DNA of 64,000 nt from Halorhabdus sp. CBA1104 (GCF_009690625.1 NZ_CP033878.1:1426001-1490000); one strand, 5' to 3'; shown: positions 8,209 through 17,459, counted from the stretch's first letter. Numbers and translations are program-made. Notes: a model not told the origin generated them from the sequence alone.

Positions 8209-9438
8209 TCAGACACCGATCATACCGCGAGCGAGCGCGATTCCGGTCCGGGCGTAGGAGGGGCGAGTGACGCGGTCGTGTTCCTCGCGGGTGAGCTTGA
8301 AGTCGAAGACGTCGATGTTCTCCGCGAGGTGATTCCGGGACGTCGACATCGGAATCGTCGCAACGTTCTCGTGTTGGGTCGCCCAGCGGATCGCGACCTG
8401 TGGCCCGGTCTTCCCGTAGCGATCACCGAGGTTCGCCAGCAGCTCGTCACCGATCAGCGCACCGTTCGCCAGCGGGCTGTAGGCCGTCAGCATGACATCG
8501 TTGTCTTGGCAGTAGGAGAGGAGTTCCCGCTGGGGCCACCACGGGTGAAAGAGCACCTGGTCGGTCAGAATGGGCGCGTCCGAAAGTTCCCTGGCGCGGT
8601 CCAAGCGGTCTTTCCCGAAATTGCTGACGCCGATGTTCCGGGTCATGCTACGGTCGACAGCCTCGTTCAGTCCGGTCATGACGTCTTCGAGGTCGGCGAG
8701 CGGGTGTGGCCAGTGAATCAACAGCAAGTCGACGTAGTCGGTCCCCAGTTCTTCGAGACTGTCTTCGACTGAGGTGACAATCGACTCGACGGAACGATGG
8801 GTCGGGTTGACCTTGGTAGTGAGGAAGACGTCTTCGCGATCGACATCGGCCTCCGCGATGGCGCGACCGACGCCGGACTCGTTCTCGTAGATCTGGGCGG
8901 TATCGACGTGTCGATACCCGCTGTCGAGAGCGTTGCTGACCGCGTTGTAGGCGGTACCGGTCTCCATCTGCCAGGTGCCGACGCCGATCGCGGGGACCTC
9001 CGTGTCTGAGACAGTGACGTACTCCATAGATTCGGTAGGGCGGCGATCGTTATGAACGTCCGGCCGACGTGGTAGCGTGACTGTCCGACTACGGCCGCAG
9101 GGCAACAGACGGCCAACGGTCCCGCGGTTCGTAGCGACCCATCGATAGACGCGTTCCCGCGTCGCCGGGTAGCCGGGCACCCGTCCCAGCGCGTCGAACA
9201 GTGCAGCAGGGGCGAGGTCGGTCTCGGCGAACGCGCGTTCGACGGCTTTCCCACAAGAGTAGACGGCGTCGTCGGTCAGCAGGTGTGCACACTCCCGGTA
9301 GTCCGCAGGGAGGCGCTCGCGCTGTGCGGGCGATAGCGCGGAGAAGCCGACGATCGTGACAGTGCCGTGTCGAGCGACAAAGCGGGCCGAGCGGGTACAG
9401 AACCCACAATCGTCGTCGTAGACGAGCGTCGGTTGCAT
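8209..9438 (-). CDS. DCC-family thiol-disulfide oxidoreductase fused in frame to an aldo/keto reductase
   Basis: One uninterrupted frame (409 residues from the ATG at 9438) contains two proteins normally encoded separately. Residues 1-120 start MQPTLVYDDDCGFCTRSARF and match the DCC family (DUF393), thioredoxin-fold proteins with a DxxCxxC motif. From residue 138, MEYVTVSDTEVPAIGVGTWQ begins a full aldo/keto reductase with the catalytic Asp and Tyr in GYRHVDTAQIYENE, the Lys in LTTKVNPTH, and the His in LLLIHWPHP. No stop codon separates them. Either this is a real fusion, or the DCC gene has lost its stop and the reductase also starts independently at the ATG at 9027, where a TATA-like CATAAC lies about 25 bases upstream. 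Convergent with the molybdoenzyme gene, eight bases away. Confidence 0.65.
   Translation of the reverse strand: MQPTLVYDDDCGFCTRSARFVARHGTVTIVGFSALSPAQRERLPADYRECAHLLTDDAVYSCGKAVERAFAETDLAPAALFDALGRVPGYPATRERVYRWVATNRGTVGRLLPCGRSRTVTLPRRPDVHNDRRPTESMEYVTVSDTEVPAIGVGTWQMETGTAYNAVSNALDSGYRHVDTAQIYENESGVGRAIAEADVDREDVFLTTKVNPTHRSVESIVTSVEDSLEELGTDYVDLLLIHWPHPLADLEDVMTGLNEAVDRSMTRNIGVSNFGKDRLDRARELSDAPILTDQVLFHPWWPQRELLSYCQDNDVMLTAYSPLANGALIGDELLANLGDRYGKTGPQVAIRWATQHENVATIPMSTSRNHLAENIDVFDFKLTREEHDRVTRPSYARTGIALARGMIGV
9047..9056 (-). promoter_or_regulatory. Possible internal promoter for the aldo/keto reductase part
   Basis: On the minus strand the bases read TTCATAACGA, centred about 25 bases before the ATG at 9027 that would start a stand-alone aldo/keto reductase. 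The match to the archaeal TATA consensus is modest. It supports, but does not prove, separate expression of the second domain. Confidence 0.3.
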
Positions 9439-9751
9439 AGGGAAGCTACGTGTGCCAGCGGTAAAGAGCCACGTCCCGACAGGAAGGCGACAAGCGATAG
9501 GCGACGAGTAGGCAAGCGGGCGAGGATACAAGCCTAGAAAGTGATGCTCGCGGTGGGTCGGTCCTGCTGGGCTTCGCTGCGAAGGCTTCGATCGCGAAGC
9601 TCCCGCTATCCGGGGCTACCGTCCTCGCGGCCTCGCGAGCGTGGTGCTGTACGTGACGATATGGGGCTACCAGTTTGGCCGCCGGCTCGGTGAGAATATC
9701 GCGAAAACTGACCAGGGCAATCTTCTTCCAGGGAGCCGGCGTTAACTCACT
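9439..9751. other. Intergenic stretch with small palindromes
   Basis: No gene is apparent in these 313 bases. The segment 9571-9600 contains GCTTCG/CGAAG(C) inverted repeats, including the pair GCTTCG-ATCG-CGAAGC at 9585-9600. It resembles the GC-rich hairpin elements seen elsewhere in this window (31120-31140, 61653-61673). Divergent promoters for the flanking genes must lie here, but I could not pick a convincing TATA box for either. Confidence 0.45.
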
Positions 9752-10126
9752 ATGGCCGAAGGAAACACCTTCCTCAATGCGTTGCTCGGGGCAGTCGCGA
9801 CGACGATCTTGGCGTTCGTTCCGTTCTCGCCGTTGCTGGGTGGTGCCGTCGCGGGCTATCTGCAAGGCGGCGACCAGTCCAGCGCGATAACAGTCGGAGC
9901 TCTAGCTGGGTTGTTCGCGGCGATTCCACTCGTGTTCGTCTTCGTGGTGCTGGGCTCGATCATCCCGTTTCTCCCGTCGTTCGGCGTTCCCGGGTCGATA
10001 TCAGCCCTGCTCGGTATCTTCGCGCTTCTGGCTGTCTTCGCCTTGCTCGCCTATTCGGTGGGGATGAGCGCACTCGGTGGTCTCCTCGGCCGATACGTCG
10101 CCACCGAAACTGACGTCGAGATCTAA
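9752..10126 (+). CDS. DUF5518-type small membrane protein
   Basis: This 124-residue protein has four predicted transmembrane helices and the pattern NALLGAVATTILAFVPFSPLLGGAVAGYLQG, split by short loops, that I associate with haloarchaeal DUF5518 proteins. A short Asp/Gln loop (GGDQSSAI) separates helices 1 and 2, and the C-terminus is acidic. Function is unknown. It stands alone between the fusion gene and mevalonate kinase, both of which have their own signals. Confidence 0.75.
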   Translation: MAEGNTFLNALLGAVATTILAFVPFSPLLGGAVAGYLQGGDQSSAITVGALAGLFAAIPLVFVFVVLGSIIPFLPSFGVPGSISALLGIFALLAVFALLAYSVGMSALGGLLGRYVATETDVEI

Positions 10127-10173
10127 GCCACCGGTTCACAACGCCCATTACCGTCCCCCGGAAAACCTCGAAC

Positions 10174-11166
10174 ATGGTTACAGCGAGCGCGCCGGGGAAG
10201 GTGTATCTATTCGGCGAGCACGCCGTCGTCTACGGCGAACCTGCCGTCCCCTGTGCGATCGAGCGCCGAGCCTCGGTGACGGCGACCGAACGAGACGACG
10301 ACGCGTTACGGGTCTACGCAGGGGATCTAACCCTGGACGGATTCACCGTCGAGTACAGCGGCGACGCGGCCGGGCGGCCAGACATCGACGTCGAACAACC
10401 CTTGCTGGACGCCGCAATGGGCTACATCAACGAAGCGATCGAGCAAGCACGGGACGCCGCCGGGCACCCCGAAGCCGGCTTCGACGTCACGATCGATAGT
10501 GCAATCCCACTCGGTGCCGGGTTGGGTTCGTCAGCGGCAGTCGTCGTCGCGGCGATCGACGCCGCTACTCGGGAACTTGGCACCCAACTTGCAGCCGAAG
10601 ACATCGCCGATCGTGCCTATCAGGTCGAGCTCGCGGTCCAAGACGGCGAGGCGTCGCGTGCGGACACCTTCTGTTCGGCGATGGGCGGAGCCGTCCGGGT
10701 CGAAGGTGACGACTGCCGACAGCTCACAGACGTCCCGAATCTACCGTTTGTAATCGGCTACGACGGTGGATCGGGTGACACCGGCGCGCTCGTTTCGGAT
10801 GTCCGCGCGCTGCGCCAAAAGTACGACTTCGCCACAGACACAGTGGGCGCGATCGGGGACCTCGTTCGTCAGGGCGAGGCTGCAATCGCCACAGGGGATC
10901 TGGCGGAACTCGGCCGCCTCATGGACGTCAACCACGGGCTCCTCTCGGCACTCGGTGTCTCGGCCCGCTCGCTGGATTCGATGGTCTGGGCAGCCCGCGA
11001 GGCGGGCGCGCTGGGGGCGAAACTCACCGGGGCTGGCGGCGGTGGCTGTATCGTCGCACTGGACGAGACGGAGGCGACGAAACGGGCACTCGATTACACG
11101 CCTGGGTGTGAGGAGGCATTCCGGGCGGAACTGGACACCGACGGTGTCCGGGTGGAAGACCAATGA
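10174..11166 (+). CDS. mvk: Mevalonate kinase
   Basis: This 330-residue GHMP-family kinase phosphorylates mevalonate in the pathway to archaeal isoprenoid lipids. It has the N-terminal APGKVYLFGEHAVVYGEPAV motif, the ATP-binding IPLGAGLGSSAAVVVA motif near residue 110, and the C-terminal KLTGAGGGGCIVAL motif near residue 288. It is followed by isopentenyl phosphate kinase after 25 bases, an arrangement common in haloarchaea. Start ATG at 10174 immediately precedes the conserved VTASAPGK strand. Confidence 0.96.
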   Translation: MVTASAPGKVYLFGEHAVVYGEPAVPCAIERRASVTATERDDDALRVYAGDLTLDGFTVEYSGDAAGRPDIDVEQPLLDAAMGYINEAIEQARDAAGHPEAGFDVTIDSAIPLGAGLGSSAAVVVAAIDAATRELGTQLAAEDIADRAYQVELAVQDGEASRADTFCSAMGGAVRVEGDDCRQLTDVPNLPFVIGYDGGSGDTGALVSDVRALRQKYDFATDTVGAIGDLVRQGEAAIATGDLAELGRLMDVNHGLLSALGVSARSLDSMVWAAREAGALGAKLTGAGGGGCIVALDETEATKRALDYTPGCEEAFRAELDTDGVRVEDQ

Positions 11167-11191
11167 GTCGAAGAGTGCGGGGGAGCCACAC

Positions 11192-11935
11192 GTGACGACC
11201 ATTCTCAAGCTCGGCGGGAGCGTCATCACGGAGAAGGACACCCCCGAGACCGTCGACGAAGCGGCCCTGACAAGGGCGACCGATGCCATCGCCGACAGCG
11301 GCGTCGAAGACCTCGTGATCGTCCACGGCGGCGGGAGCTTCGGTCACCATCACGCCGACCGCTACGGTGTAAGTGCCACAAGCGGGACCAGCGACGCGGC
11401 GGGCGTCTACGCGATCCACGACGCCATGCGACGACTCGACGACGCGGTCGTCGCGGCGCTGCAGTCGGCCGGCGTCCCGGCGGTCCCGGTCGACCCGTTC
11501 TCGGTCGCCTCCCGGGACGAGGACGGGAAGACGACGCTCCCCACGGACGGCATCGAACGCATTCGTGGCGAGGGGTTCGTCCCGGTGTTGTTCGGTGACG
11601 TAGTCGTCCAAACCGGCGTGGGGGCAACGATCCTGAGCGGCGACGAGATCGCCGTCATGCTCGCCCACTCGCTTTCGGCCGACCGGATCGGCCTTTGTTC
11701 GAGCGTGCCGGGTGTGCTCGACGACTCAGGGACGGTGATCGACCGTATCGACGAATTTGGGGCCGTCGCCGCGGCCGTCGGCGACAGCGAGGCGACCGAC
11801 GTCACCGGCGGCATGGCCGGGAAAGTCCAGGCGCTGCTGGACGTATCCACCCCGGCTTCGATCTTTGGTCCCGATGCGCTGTCGGCGTTTCTGGGTGGCG
11901 AACGCCCGGGGACGCTGATCGGCGGCGGCGAGTGA
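11192..11935 (+). CDS. ipk: Isopentenyl phosphate kinase
   Basis: This 247-residue amino-acid-kinase-fold enzyme makes isopentenyl diphosphate in the archaeal variant of the mevalonate pathway. The start is a GTG at 11192, preceded by GGGGGAG, giving MTTILKLGGSVIT. The frame is open further upstream but overlaps mevalonate kinase in another frame. The segment VIVHGGGSFGHHHADRYG holds the histidine that marks isopentenyl phosphate kinases, and GDVVVQTGVGATILSGDE and VTGGMAGKV follow. It is probably co-transcribed with mvk. Confidence 0.95.
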   Translation: MTTILKLGGSVITEKDTPETVDEAALTRATDAIADSGVEDLVIVHGGGSFGHHHADRYGVSATSGTSDAAGVYAIHDAMRRLDDAVVAALQSAGVPAVPVDPFSVASRDEDGKTTLPTDGIERIRGEGFVPVLFGDVVVQTGVGATILSGDEIAVMLAHSLSADRIGLCSSVPGVLDDSGTVIDRIDEFGAVAAAVGDSEATDVTGGMAGKVQALLDVSTPASIFGPDALSAFLGGERPGTLIGGGE

Positions 11936-11984
11936 CGGGGCGACGCCCGTAATTTACTTCCCTGCGGTTTCCGTTTGCCAGGGT

Positions 11985-13058
11985 ATGACAGCGATCGATC
12001 CGAAGGCGAGTGCCCGCTACTGGGCACGGCTGTTCGGGTACTTCCTAGTCCTCGCGGTGACCGGTGGCGGCCTCACGGGCGGCGGTATCTATCTGCTCGA
12101 CGAGGCTGAAGCATTCCCCGGCGGTCCGGCCGTCGACATCGGCACAGAACTGGCAGCCGGTGGTGTCCTCACGACCCTCGGCATCCTCCTGGTGCTGGCT
12201 GGTTTCTTGACGATTGTCCTCAACGTCGTCGCCGACGGCGTCCGGGCCGGTGTCGAAGCGGCAGGTAGCCCAGCTGAGACGGCTGCAAGCGACGCCGAGA
12301 CAGGGAACGAGCCAGCGACAGACGACGCCAAAACGGTGGAGTTTGCTCCGGGAGAGTCCACGTCGGCCCCCCGCGCCCGCGACGGTCGAGCGCGAGCACC
12401 CTCGTCCCAGCCACGATCCAGTCCGGAAGACGACGAAGCCTGGAAGCGAGAAGTCGAGCGCAAGCTCCAGACCGAAAGCGAGCGAGTGACGGCCGAACGA
12501 AGCGCCCCGCGTCCGGAACAGACGACAGCTGACGACAGTAGCTCGCGAGCAACGAGCCAGCCCGACATGCAGGAACGGGCGGATGCAGGCGAATCAGTCA
12601 CCCGAACCGCCCCGACAGAACCAGACCACGAGGCCGACGAATTACCGGCGGAAACGGAAGGTGGCGATCGGTCCGCCGAAGACGACCCGGAGACGGACAT
12701 ACCAGCCGATAGTACGGATGCTGGAGGGGAGGATACCGACGAGTGGGTCAGTGCCGAGACAGTCCGGGGAGAGCACCCATCCACCGAAGACAGCGAGCAA
12801 TCGGCTGACTCGGTTGCGGAGGCAACGGACGATGGGCACTCTACAGAGACGCCGGCGACTGACGCGCCAGAAAAGCCCAGAGACGCGAGCGACCTCTTTT
12901 CGAGCGACGAGGAGGCAGCCGACACAGGCGACGAATCGTCAGACGACCCCCTCGCCCCAGACGAGATCGACCCCCAACAAACAACGCCGTCAGACTCGTT
13001 CCCCGAGACGGATAAAACGGAGAACGAGGACGACGAAGACACCCAAGAACCACGATAG
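11985..13058 (+). CDS. Two-helix membrane protein with long acidic disordered tail
   Basis: This 357-residue protein has two predicted transmembrane helices (about residues 15-38 and 57-85). The rest, roughly 260 residues, is a low-complexity tail rich in Asp, Glu, Ser, Thr and Ala. One basic segment (DEAWKREVERKLQTESERV, near residues 147-165) could form a helix. No known domain is recognised. It sits between isopentenyl phosphate kinase and RNase J, a slot that often holds a hypothetical membrane protein in haloarchaea. The tail should face the cytoplasm or the outside depending on topology, which I cannot decide. Confidence 0.8.
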   Translation: MTAIDPKASARYWARLFGYFLVLAVTGGGLTGGGIYLLDEAEAFPGGPAVDIGTELAAGGVLTTLGILLVLAGFLTIVLNVVADGVRAGVEAAGSPAETAASDAETGNEPATDDAKTVEFAPGESTSAPRARDGRARAPSSQPRSSPEDDEAWKREVERKLQTESERVTAERSAPRPEQTTADDSSSRATSQPDMQERADAGESVTRTAPTEPDHEADELPAETEGGDRSAEDDPETDIPADSTDAGGEDTDEWVSAETVRGEHPSTEDSEQSADSVAEATDDGHSTETPATDAPEKPRDASDLFSSDEEAADTGDESSDDPLAPDEIDPQQTTPSDSFPETDKTENEDDEDTQEPR

Positions 13059-13362
13059 CGGTCGCCGGTCGAACCCGCACGGTTTTTATCGCCCCGACAC
13101 ATAGACCGATACAACCGAGCGTTCGGCCGCCCGATCGGAACCGGCGGCCGACGGATGGACGTCAGCGCGATCGTCGCGGCGGCGTCGGGCACTCCTTGCC
13201 CACGTCATCGCCTCGACTGCGGGCCATCGAAGAACGGTGGCTCGCGGTCCGATCGGTCCGATCGACCGGACGGCGATCGACACCGCTTACAGACGCGATC
13301 GACAGTGCGGTGCTGTCGGCTGTTGCGGCTTCCGTCGGGTGGCCCCACTCGGAGGAGCAACT
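13059..13362. other. Intergenic stretch before RNase J
   Basis: These 304 bases are GC-rich and hold no convincing gene. A TATA-like GTTTTTATC at 13082-13090 could serve a promoter. If so, the RNase J transcript has a long leader, which agrees with the strong Shine-Dalgarno sequence (GGAGGAG) at 13351-13357 just before its ATG. Confidence 0.45.
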
Positions 13363-14706
13363 ATGGAAATCGAGATTGCCACCATCGGCGGCTACGAAGC
13401 AGTGGGACGACAGATGACTGCGGTGCGAGCGGGCGAGGACGTCGTGATTTTCGACATGGGCCTGAACCTCTCGAAGGTCCTGATCCACGACAACGTCGAG
13501 ACCGAGCGGATGCACAGCTTGGATCTGATCGATATGGGCGCGATCCCCGACGATCGCGTCATGAGCGAGATCGAAGGCGACGTCAAGGCCATCGTGCCGA
13601 CCCACGGTCACCTCGACCACATCGGCGCGATCAGCAAGCTGGCCCACCGCTACGACGCCCCGATCATGGCGACGCCCTTTACGATCGAGCTCGTCAAACA
13701 GCAGATCCAGGGCGAAGAGAAGTTCGGTGTCGAGAACGACCTCGTGAAGATGGACGCCGGCGCGACCACGTCGATCGGCGACGACGGTGTCGAACTCGAA
13801 TTCGTCAACGTCACCCACTCGATCATCGACGCGATCAACCCGGTCCTCCACACGCCCGAGGGCGCAGTCGTCTACGGGCTGGACAAGCGCATGGACCACG
13901 ATCCGGTCGTCGGCGACCCGATCGACATGGATCGGTTCCGGGAGATCGGCGAGGAAGGCGTCCTCTGTTATATCGAGGACTGTACCAACGCCCAGAAGAA
14001 AGGGCGGACGCCGAGTGAATCCGTCGCGCGCCGACACCTCAAAGACGTCATCTACAGCATGGAGGACTACGACGGTGGGATCGTCGCGACGACGTTCTCC
14101 AGCCACATCGCACGCGTAAAGAGTCTCGTCGAGTTCGCCGAAGACATCGGCCGCAAACCAGTTCTGCTGGGCCGATCGATGGAGAAATACTCCGGAACGG
14201 CCGAACGGCTCGACTTCGTGGAATTCCCGGACGATCTGGGGATGTACGGCCACCGGAAATCCGTCGACCGGACGTTCAAGCGAATTATGAGCGAAGGCAA
14301 AGAGAACTTCCTGCCGATCGTCACCGGCCACCAGGGCGAACCGCGCGCGATGCTGACCCGGATGGGTCGTGGCGACACGCCCTACGAGCTCGAAGAAGGC
14401 GACAAGGTCATCTTCTCGGCCCGCGTCATCCCCGAGCCGACCAACGAGGGCCAGCGCTACCAAAGCGAGACGCTCCTCCGGATGCAGGGGGCCCGCATCT
14501 ACGACGAGGTCCACGTCTCGGGCCACCTCAACCGCGAAGGCCACTACGAGATGCTCGATGCCCTCCAGCCCGAGAATCTCATCCCGGCCCACCAAGACAT
14601 GGAAGGGTTCGCGCCGTACGTCGACCTCGCCGAGGGCGAGGGCTACGAGATGGGCGAGGACCTGCACGTGACCCGAAACGGTAACGTGATCACGCTGGTC
14701 GAATAA
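13363..14706 (+). CDS. rnj: Archaeal ribonuclease J
   Basis: This 447-residue metallo-beta-lactamase/beta-CASP nuclease is the archaeal RNase J, a 5'-to-3' exonuclease in RNA decay. The metal-binding motif [12 protein letters not shown] lies near residues 79-90. [13 protein letters not shown] and [10 protein letters not shown] follow, and the C-terminal [13 protein letters not shown] and IPAHQD motifs complete the site. The start at 13363 gives [18 protein letters not shown] and follows GGAGGAG by 5 bases. The frame is open further upstream, but that part is not conserved in character. Four bases separate it from the prenyl synthase gene. Confidence 0.94.
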   Translation: MEIEIATIGGYEAVGRQMTAVRAGEDVVIFDMGLNLSKVLIHDNVETERMHSLDLIDMGAIPDDRVMSEIEGDVKAIVPTHGHLDHIGAISKLAHRYDAPIMATPFTIELVKQQIQGEEKFGVENDLVKMDAGATTSIGDDGVELEFVNVTHSIIDAINPVLHTPEGAVVYGLDKRMDHDPVVGDPIDMDRFREIGEEGVLCYIEDCTNAQKKGRTPSESVARRHLKDVIYSMEDYDGGIVATTFSSHIARVKSLVEFAEDIGRKPVLLGRSMEKYSGTAERLDFVEFPDDLGMYGHRKSVDRTFKRIMSEGKENFLPIVTGHQGEPRAMLTRMGRGDTPYELEEGDKVIFSARVIPEPTNEGQRYQSETLLRMQGARIYDEVHVSGHLNREGHYEMLDALQPENLIPAHQDMEGFAPYVDLAEGEGYEMGEDLHVTRNGNVITLVE

Positions 14707-14710
14707 TCAG

Positions 14711-15757
14711 ATGGCGATGACGGATACCGACGACTCGGCCGCGGTGATGGAGGCCATCGAGTGGCGTCGCGGGCAGGTCAACGAGGCCATTCCGGAGAAT
14801 CTCCCGGTCGTCGAGCCAACGAAACTCTACGAGGCTTCACGGTATCTGCTCGACGCCGGCGGCAAACGCCTCCGGCCGACGATCCTGCTGCTCGCAGCGG
14901 AATCACTCGCCGACGTGTCCCCACGGAGTCAGCCCTATCGCAACTTTCCGACGGCCGGCGACAACCTCGACATGATGTCCGCGGCAGTGAGCATCGAGAT
15001 CATCCAGTCGTTTACGCTCATCCACGACGACATCATGGACGACGACGCCATGCGCCGTGGCGTCCCCGCCGTCCACGAAGCGTACGATCTCTCGACGGCG
15101 ATTCTCGCGGGCGATACGCTCTACGCGAAGGCCTTCGAGAACATGCTCGAAACCGGGGCGACCGGGGATCGGTCGGTCCGCGCGTTGTCTGAACTGGCCA
15201 CCACCTGCACGCAGATCTGTGAAGGCCAGTCACTGGACATCGAGTTCGAATCTTACGACGCGGTGACGACCGACGAGTACCTGGAGATGGTCGAACTCAA
15301 GACGGCGGTCCTCTATGCCGCCGCGGCCTCGATCCCCGCAATCCTGATGGGCCAAGAGGACAAAATCGACGCGCTCTACCAGTATGGGCTGAACATCGGA
15401 CGGGGCTTTCAGATCCAGGACGACCTGCTCGATCTGACGACGCCATCCGAAAAACTGGGCAAACAGCGGGGCAGCGACCTCGTGGAGGGAAAACGGACGA
15501 TCATCACTGTCCACGCCCGCCAGCAGGGCGTCGACGTGGACGGGCTCGTCCCCGAAGACGACGTGGAAGCGGTCGAGGAGGAGACTATCGAAGCCGCCGT
15601 CGCGGAACTGGAGGCCGCCGGCAGCATCGACTTCGCGCGTGAGACGGCCGAGGGGCTCATTCAAGACGGCAAGGACAACCTCGACGTGCTGCCAGACAAC
15701 GAGGCACGGAACTTACTCGAAGGGATCGCGGACTTCCTGATCGAACGCGAATACTGA
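14711..15757 (+). CDS. idsA: Polyprenyl (geranylgeranyl/farnesyl) diphosphate synthase
   Basis: This 348-residue trans-prenyltransferase condenses isopentenyl diphosphate with allylic diphosphates to make C15-C20 chains for archaeal lipids. The first Asp-rich motif LIHDDIMDDDAMRRG is near residues 99-113, and the second, QIQDDLLDL, near residues 234-242. GGKRLRP near residue 50 binds substrate. It directly follows RNase J and completes the isoprenoid set with mvk and ipk. Product length is not certain from sequence alone. Confidence 0.94.
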   Translation: MAMTDTDDSAAVMEAIEWRRGQVNEAIPENLPVVEPTKLYEASRYLLDAGGKRLRPTILLLAAESLADVSPRSQPYRNFPTAGDNLDMMSAAVSIEIIQSFTLIHDDIMDDDAMRRGVPAVHEAYDLSTAILAGDTLYAKAFENMLETGATGDRSVRALSELATTCTQICEGQSLDIEFESYDAVTTDEYLEMVELKTAVLYAAAASIPAILMGQEDKIDALYQYGLNIGRGFQIQDDLLDLTTPSEKLGKQRGSDLVEGKRTIITVHARQQGVDVDGLVPEDDVEAVEEETIEAAVAELEAAGSIDFARETAEGLIQDGKDNLDVLPDNEARNLLEGIADFLIEREY

Positions 15758-15943
15758 GGACGCGACCTCCTGGCACTTTTGTCTACGCCGCCCCCACCTC
15801 GATATCGATTGTAAATCGGGAACTGCTGGATGCAGTCAGTGGATTCCAATTTGCCGATCACTACTGGATGAAAGACGACTAGCATCTCGACCTCCATCAA
15901 CACAAATGCAATTACAGGGCACCATACAACCAATTGGTGATGT

Positions 15944-15953
15944 TTTTCTATAT
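15944..15953 (+). promoter_or_regulatory. TATA box of cassette B
   Basis: The sequence TTTTCTATAT lies here, centred about 25 bases upstream of the ATG at 15974. This is the expected spacing for a leaderless haloarchaeal transcript of the three-gene cassette. Confidence 0.5.
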
Positions 15954-15973
15954 GGAAGATGAGATAGAAATTA

Positions 15974-16495
15974 ATGCCTAGAGATGGATTGGCTCCCGCC
16001 ACAACGAACCGTCGCGGTTTTTTGAAAGCGACTGCAGCAACCATCGGTATCAGTTCGATACCGCTTACCGTATCGGCGGAGTCAAAACCCGATCCAGTCG
16101 GTGTCAAAGGAACGTATCGTCGGCCAGTGAAACAGAAGCACATCGAGAACGCTAGGGAGCAAGCACTTCATGCCGCTCCAAATGTGTCGAGTGATACTGA
16201 TCAGGTCGTCCTCGCAGGAGATCCAATCCCGGACAATGGGTATCTGGCTGGATATGCCGTTGTGGTTGCGGATGGTGCACCGATCGAGCAGATTTTTCGC
16301 GTGAGTGAACCACAGCCTCTATCAGAAATAACAGCTAACTCGAAACGAACCATCGGACGGACGACGACCCAGCGTACTGATATCGCCCAATCTGCTTCAT
16401 CGAGAGGGGGCATGCCAAGTGAGTATCGGGAGCAGCAGGAGCGTAACGCACACGAGTCTATCGAGCAATTTCTTGCGGAAAACGGGGGTAAATAA
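15974..16495 (+). CDS. Tat-exported hypothetical protein (cassette B, first gene)
   Basis: This 173-residue protein has a twin-arginine signal (TTNRRGFLKATAATIGISSI, cleavage near VSAES) and should be exported folded. The mature part begins near DPVGVKGTYRRPVKQKHIEN and contains a beta-rich stretch (GYLAGYAVVVADGAPIEQIF), then a polar helix-rich C-terminus ending in FLAENGGK. I do not recognise a family. Like the first gene of cassette A, it opens its mature part with a VGV strand, but overall similarity is weak. The next gene starts two bases after its stop. Base composition is clearly lower in G+C than the flanking idsA and gltX genes. Confidence 0.78.
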   Translation: MPRDGLAPATTNRRGFLKATAATIGISSIPLTVSAESKPDPVGVKGTYRRPVKQKHIENAREQALHAAPNVSSDTDQVVLAGDPIPDNGYLAGYAVVVADGAPIEQIFRVSEPQPLSEITANSKRTIGRTTTQRTDIAQSASSRGGMPSEYREQQERNAHESIEQFLAENGGK

Positions 16496-16497
16496 CA

Positions 16498-17181
16498 ATG
16501 CCCGAACCAGAATGGTCTCGGATTGGAACGACAACTGTGAAAGATACCGTATCTGCCGAATTGGACAATGGAGAAATAAAAGAGGCCGGAAAGGTGGACC
16601 TGTTTGTCGAAATGTGGGGAGTAAAAAACGACAGTCGGGATGACGAAAACTATATCGCCTGTACTCCACGGGCAGGAATCTACCCTGGAACGGCATACTC
16701 TGCAGGATGGGATGGCACCAAGAACAACGAAACGACGTTAACGCAGGACTGGGACGAAAATGAGTCCGGCGGGTACGAAATAACCGATTGGGGACCGACG
16801 ACGCCGAAAACCGGTTCACTGGATTGGTCGATGTCCGCATCGTATACGCCTGGAGGGGCACAAGGAGGAGTCACAGCTTCATACGATGTCCCGTATATTG
16901 CTCGTGAAATAGAGTCCGTCCCCAATGAGACAGTAGCCCACACATATACGTATCCGTCGTCGTGGGCATTCTGGGACGAAGAAGCGGAAAGAAATTTCAT
17001 TGAACTCGAAAATATAGCAGAAGGATGGATCCAAAATCCAGAGGATGAAGAAAGTATGCTATCGGTGAAGTTGTCGCATGAATTTAAAAACAGCTACACC
17101 ATGGGGACTCATCCCTACACGGATATCCCAATATTCCCAGAATTCGAAGCGACAGTTTCTTGTTCGCGTAAGGAATTGTGA
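16498..17181 (+). CDS. Hypothetical beta-rich protein (cassette B, second gene)
   Basis: I do not recognise this 227-residue protein. It is acidic, lacks a signal peptide, and seems to be made of alternating beta strands. An aromatic- and glycine-rich middle, residues about 95-140, includes GSLDWSMSASYTPGGAQGG and VTASYDVPYI. Two cysteines lie at about 55 and 223. The gene starts two bases after the Tat-signal gene, so the products are probably made together. One counted line within it is 40% G+C and another 48%. It occupies the same position as the 278-residue gene of cassette A, but I see no convincing alignment between them. Confidence 0.75.
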   Translation: MPEPEWSRIGTTTVKDTVSAELDNGEIKEAGKVDLFVEMWGVKNDSRDDENYIACTPRAGIYPGTAYSAGWDGTKNNETTLTQDWDENESGGYEITDWGPTTPKTGSLDWSMSASYTPGGAQGGVTASYDVPYIAREIESVPNETVAHTYTYPSSWAFWDEEAERNFIELENIAEGWIQNPEDEESMLSVKLSHEFKNSYTMGTHPYTDIPIFPEFEATVSCSRKEL

Positions 17182-17194
17182 TTTTTCGTAATAT

Positions 17195-17380
17195 ATGACC
17201 TCGATTAGAGACGGAACACCTTGGATACTGCTCGCAATCTATATCGTTTCCATTGGGATCGCTGCTGGAGTGAGTAGCGAAAGCGCTCAACCGATGAACT
17301 ATGTCCCAATGAGTTTTCTCCCCGCAGCGATCGGATTCCTCTTTTTACTCCGCTCTCTTATTGTTGATACATCCGAATGA
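17195..17380 (+). CDS. Small two-helix membrane protein (cassette B, third gene)
   Basis: This 61-residue frame starts with ATG at 17195, 13 bases after the previous stop. It has two hydrophobic segments (about residues 8-26 and 38-55) joined by a short polar loop (SSESAQPMNYVP). The small size, two helices and last place in a three-gene AT-rich set parallel the small membrane gene of cassette A. No family is recognised and its sequence does not obviously match that counterpart. Confidence 0.55.
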   Translation: MTSIRDGTPWILLAIYIVSIGIAAGVSSESAQPMNYVPMSFLPAAIGFLFLLRSLIVDTSE

Positions 17381-17459
17381 AAACCACATTGAGGTGGCCG
17401 AAAAACGTTCTCGTTCGAACCCGACGACGTTTTGACGACCGGCCCGCAATCGCACAGCA

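Noticed and set aside
13162-14667. 501-codon minus-strand frame opposite RNase J
   Set aside because: Long antisense frames are common opposite G+C-rich haloarchaeal genes. The RNase J frame has clear motifs and a ribosome-binding site.
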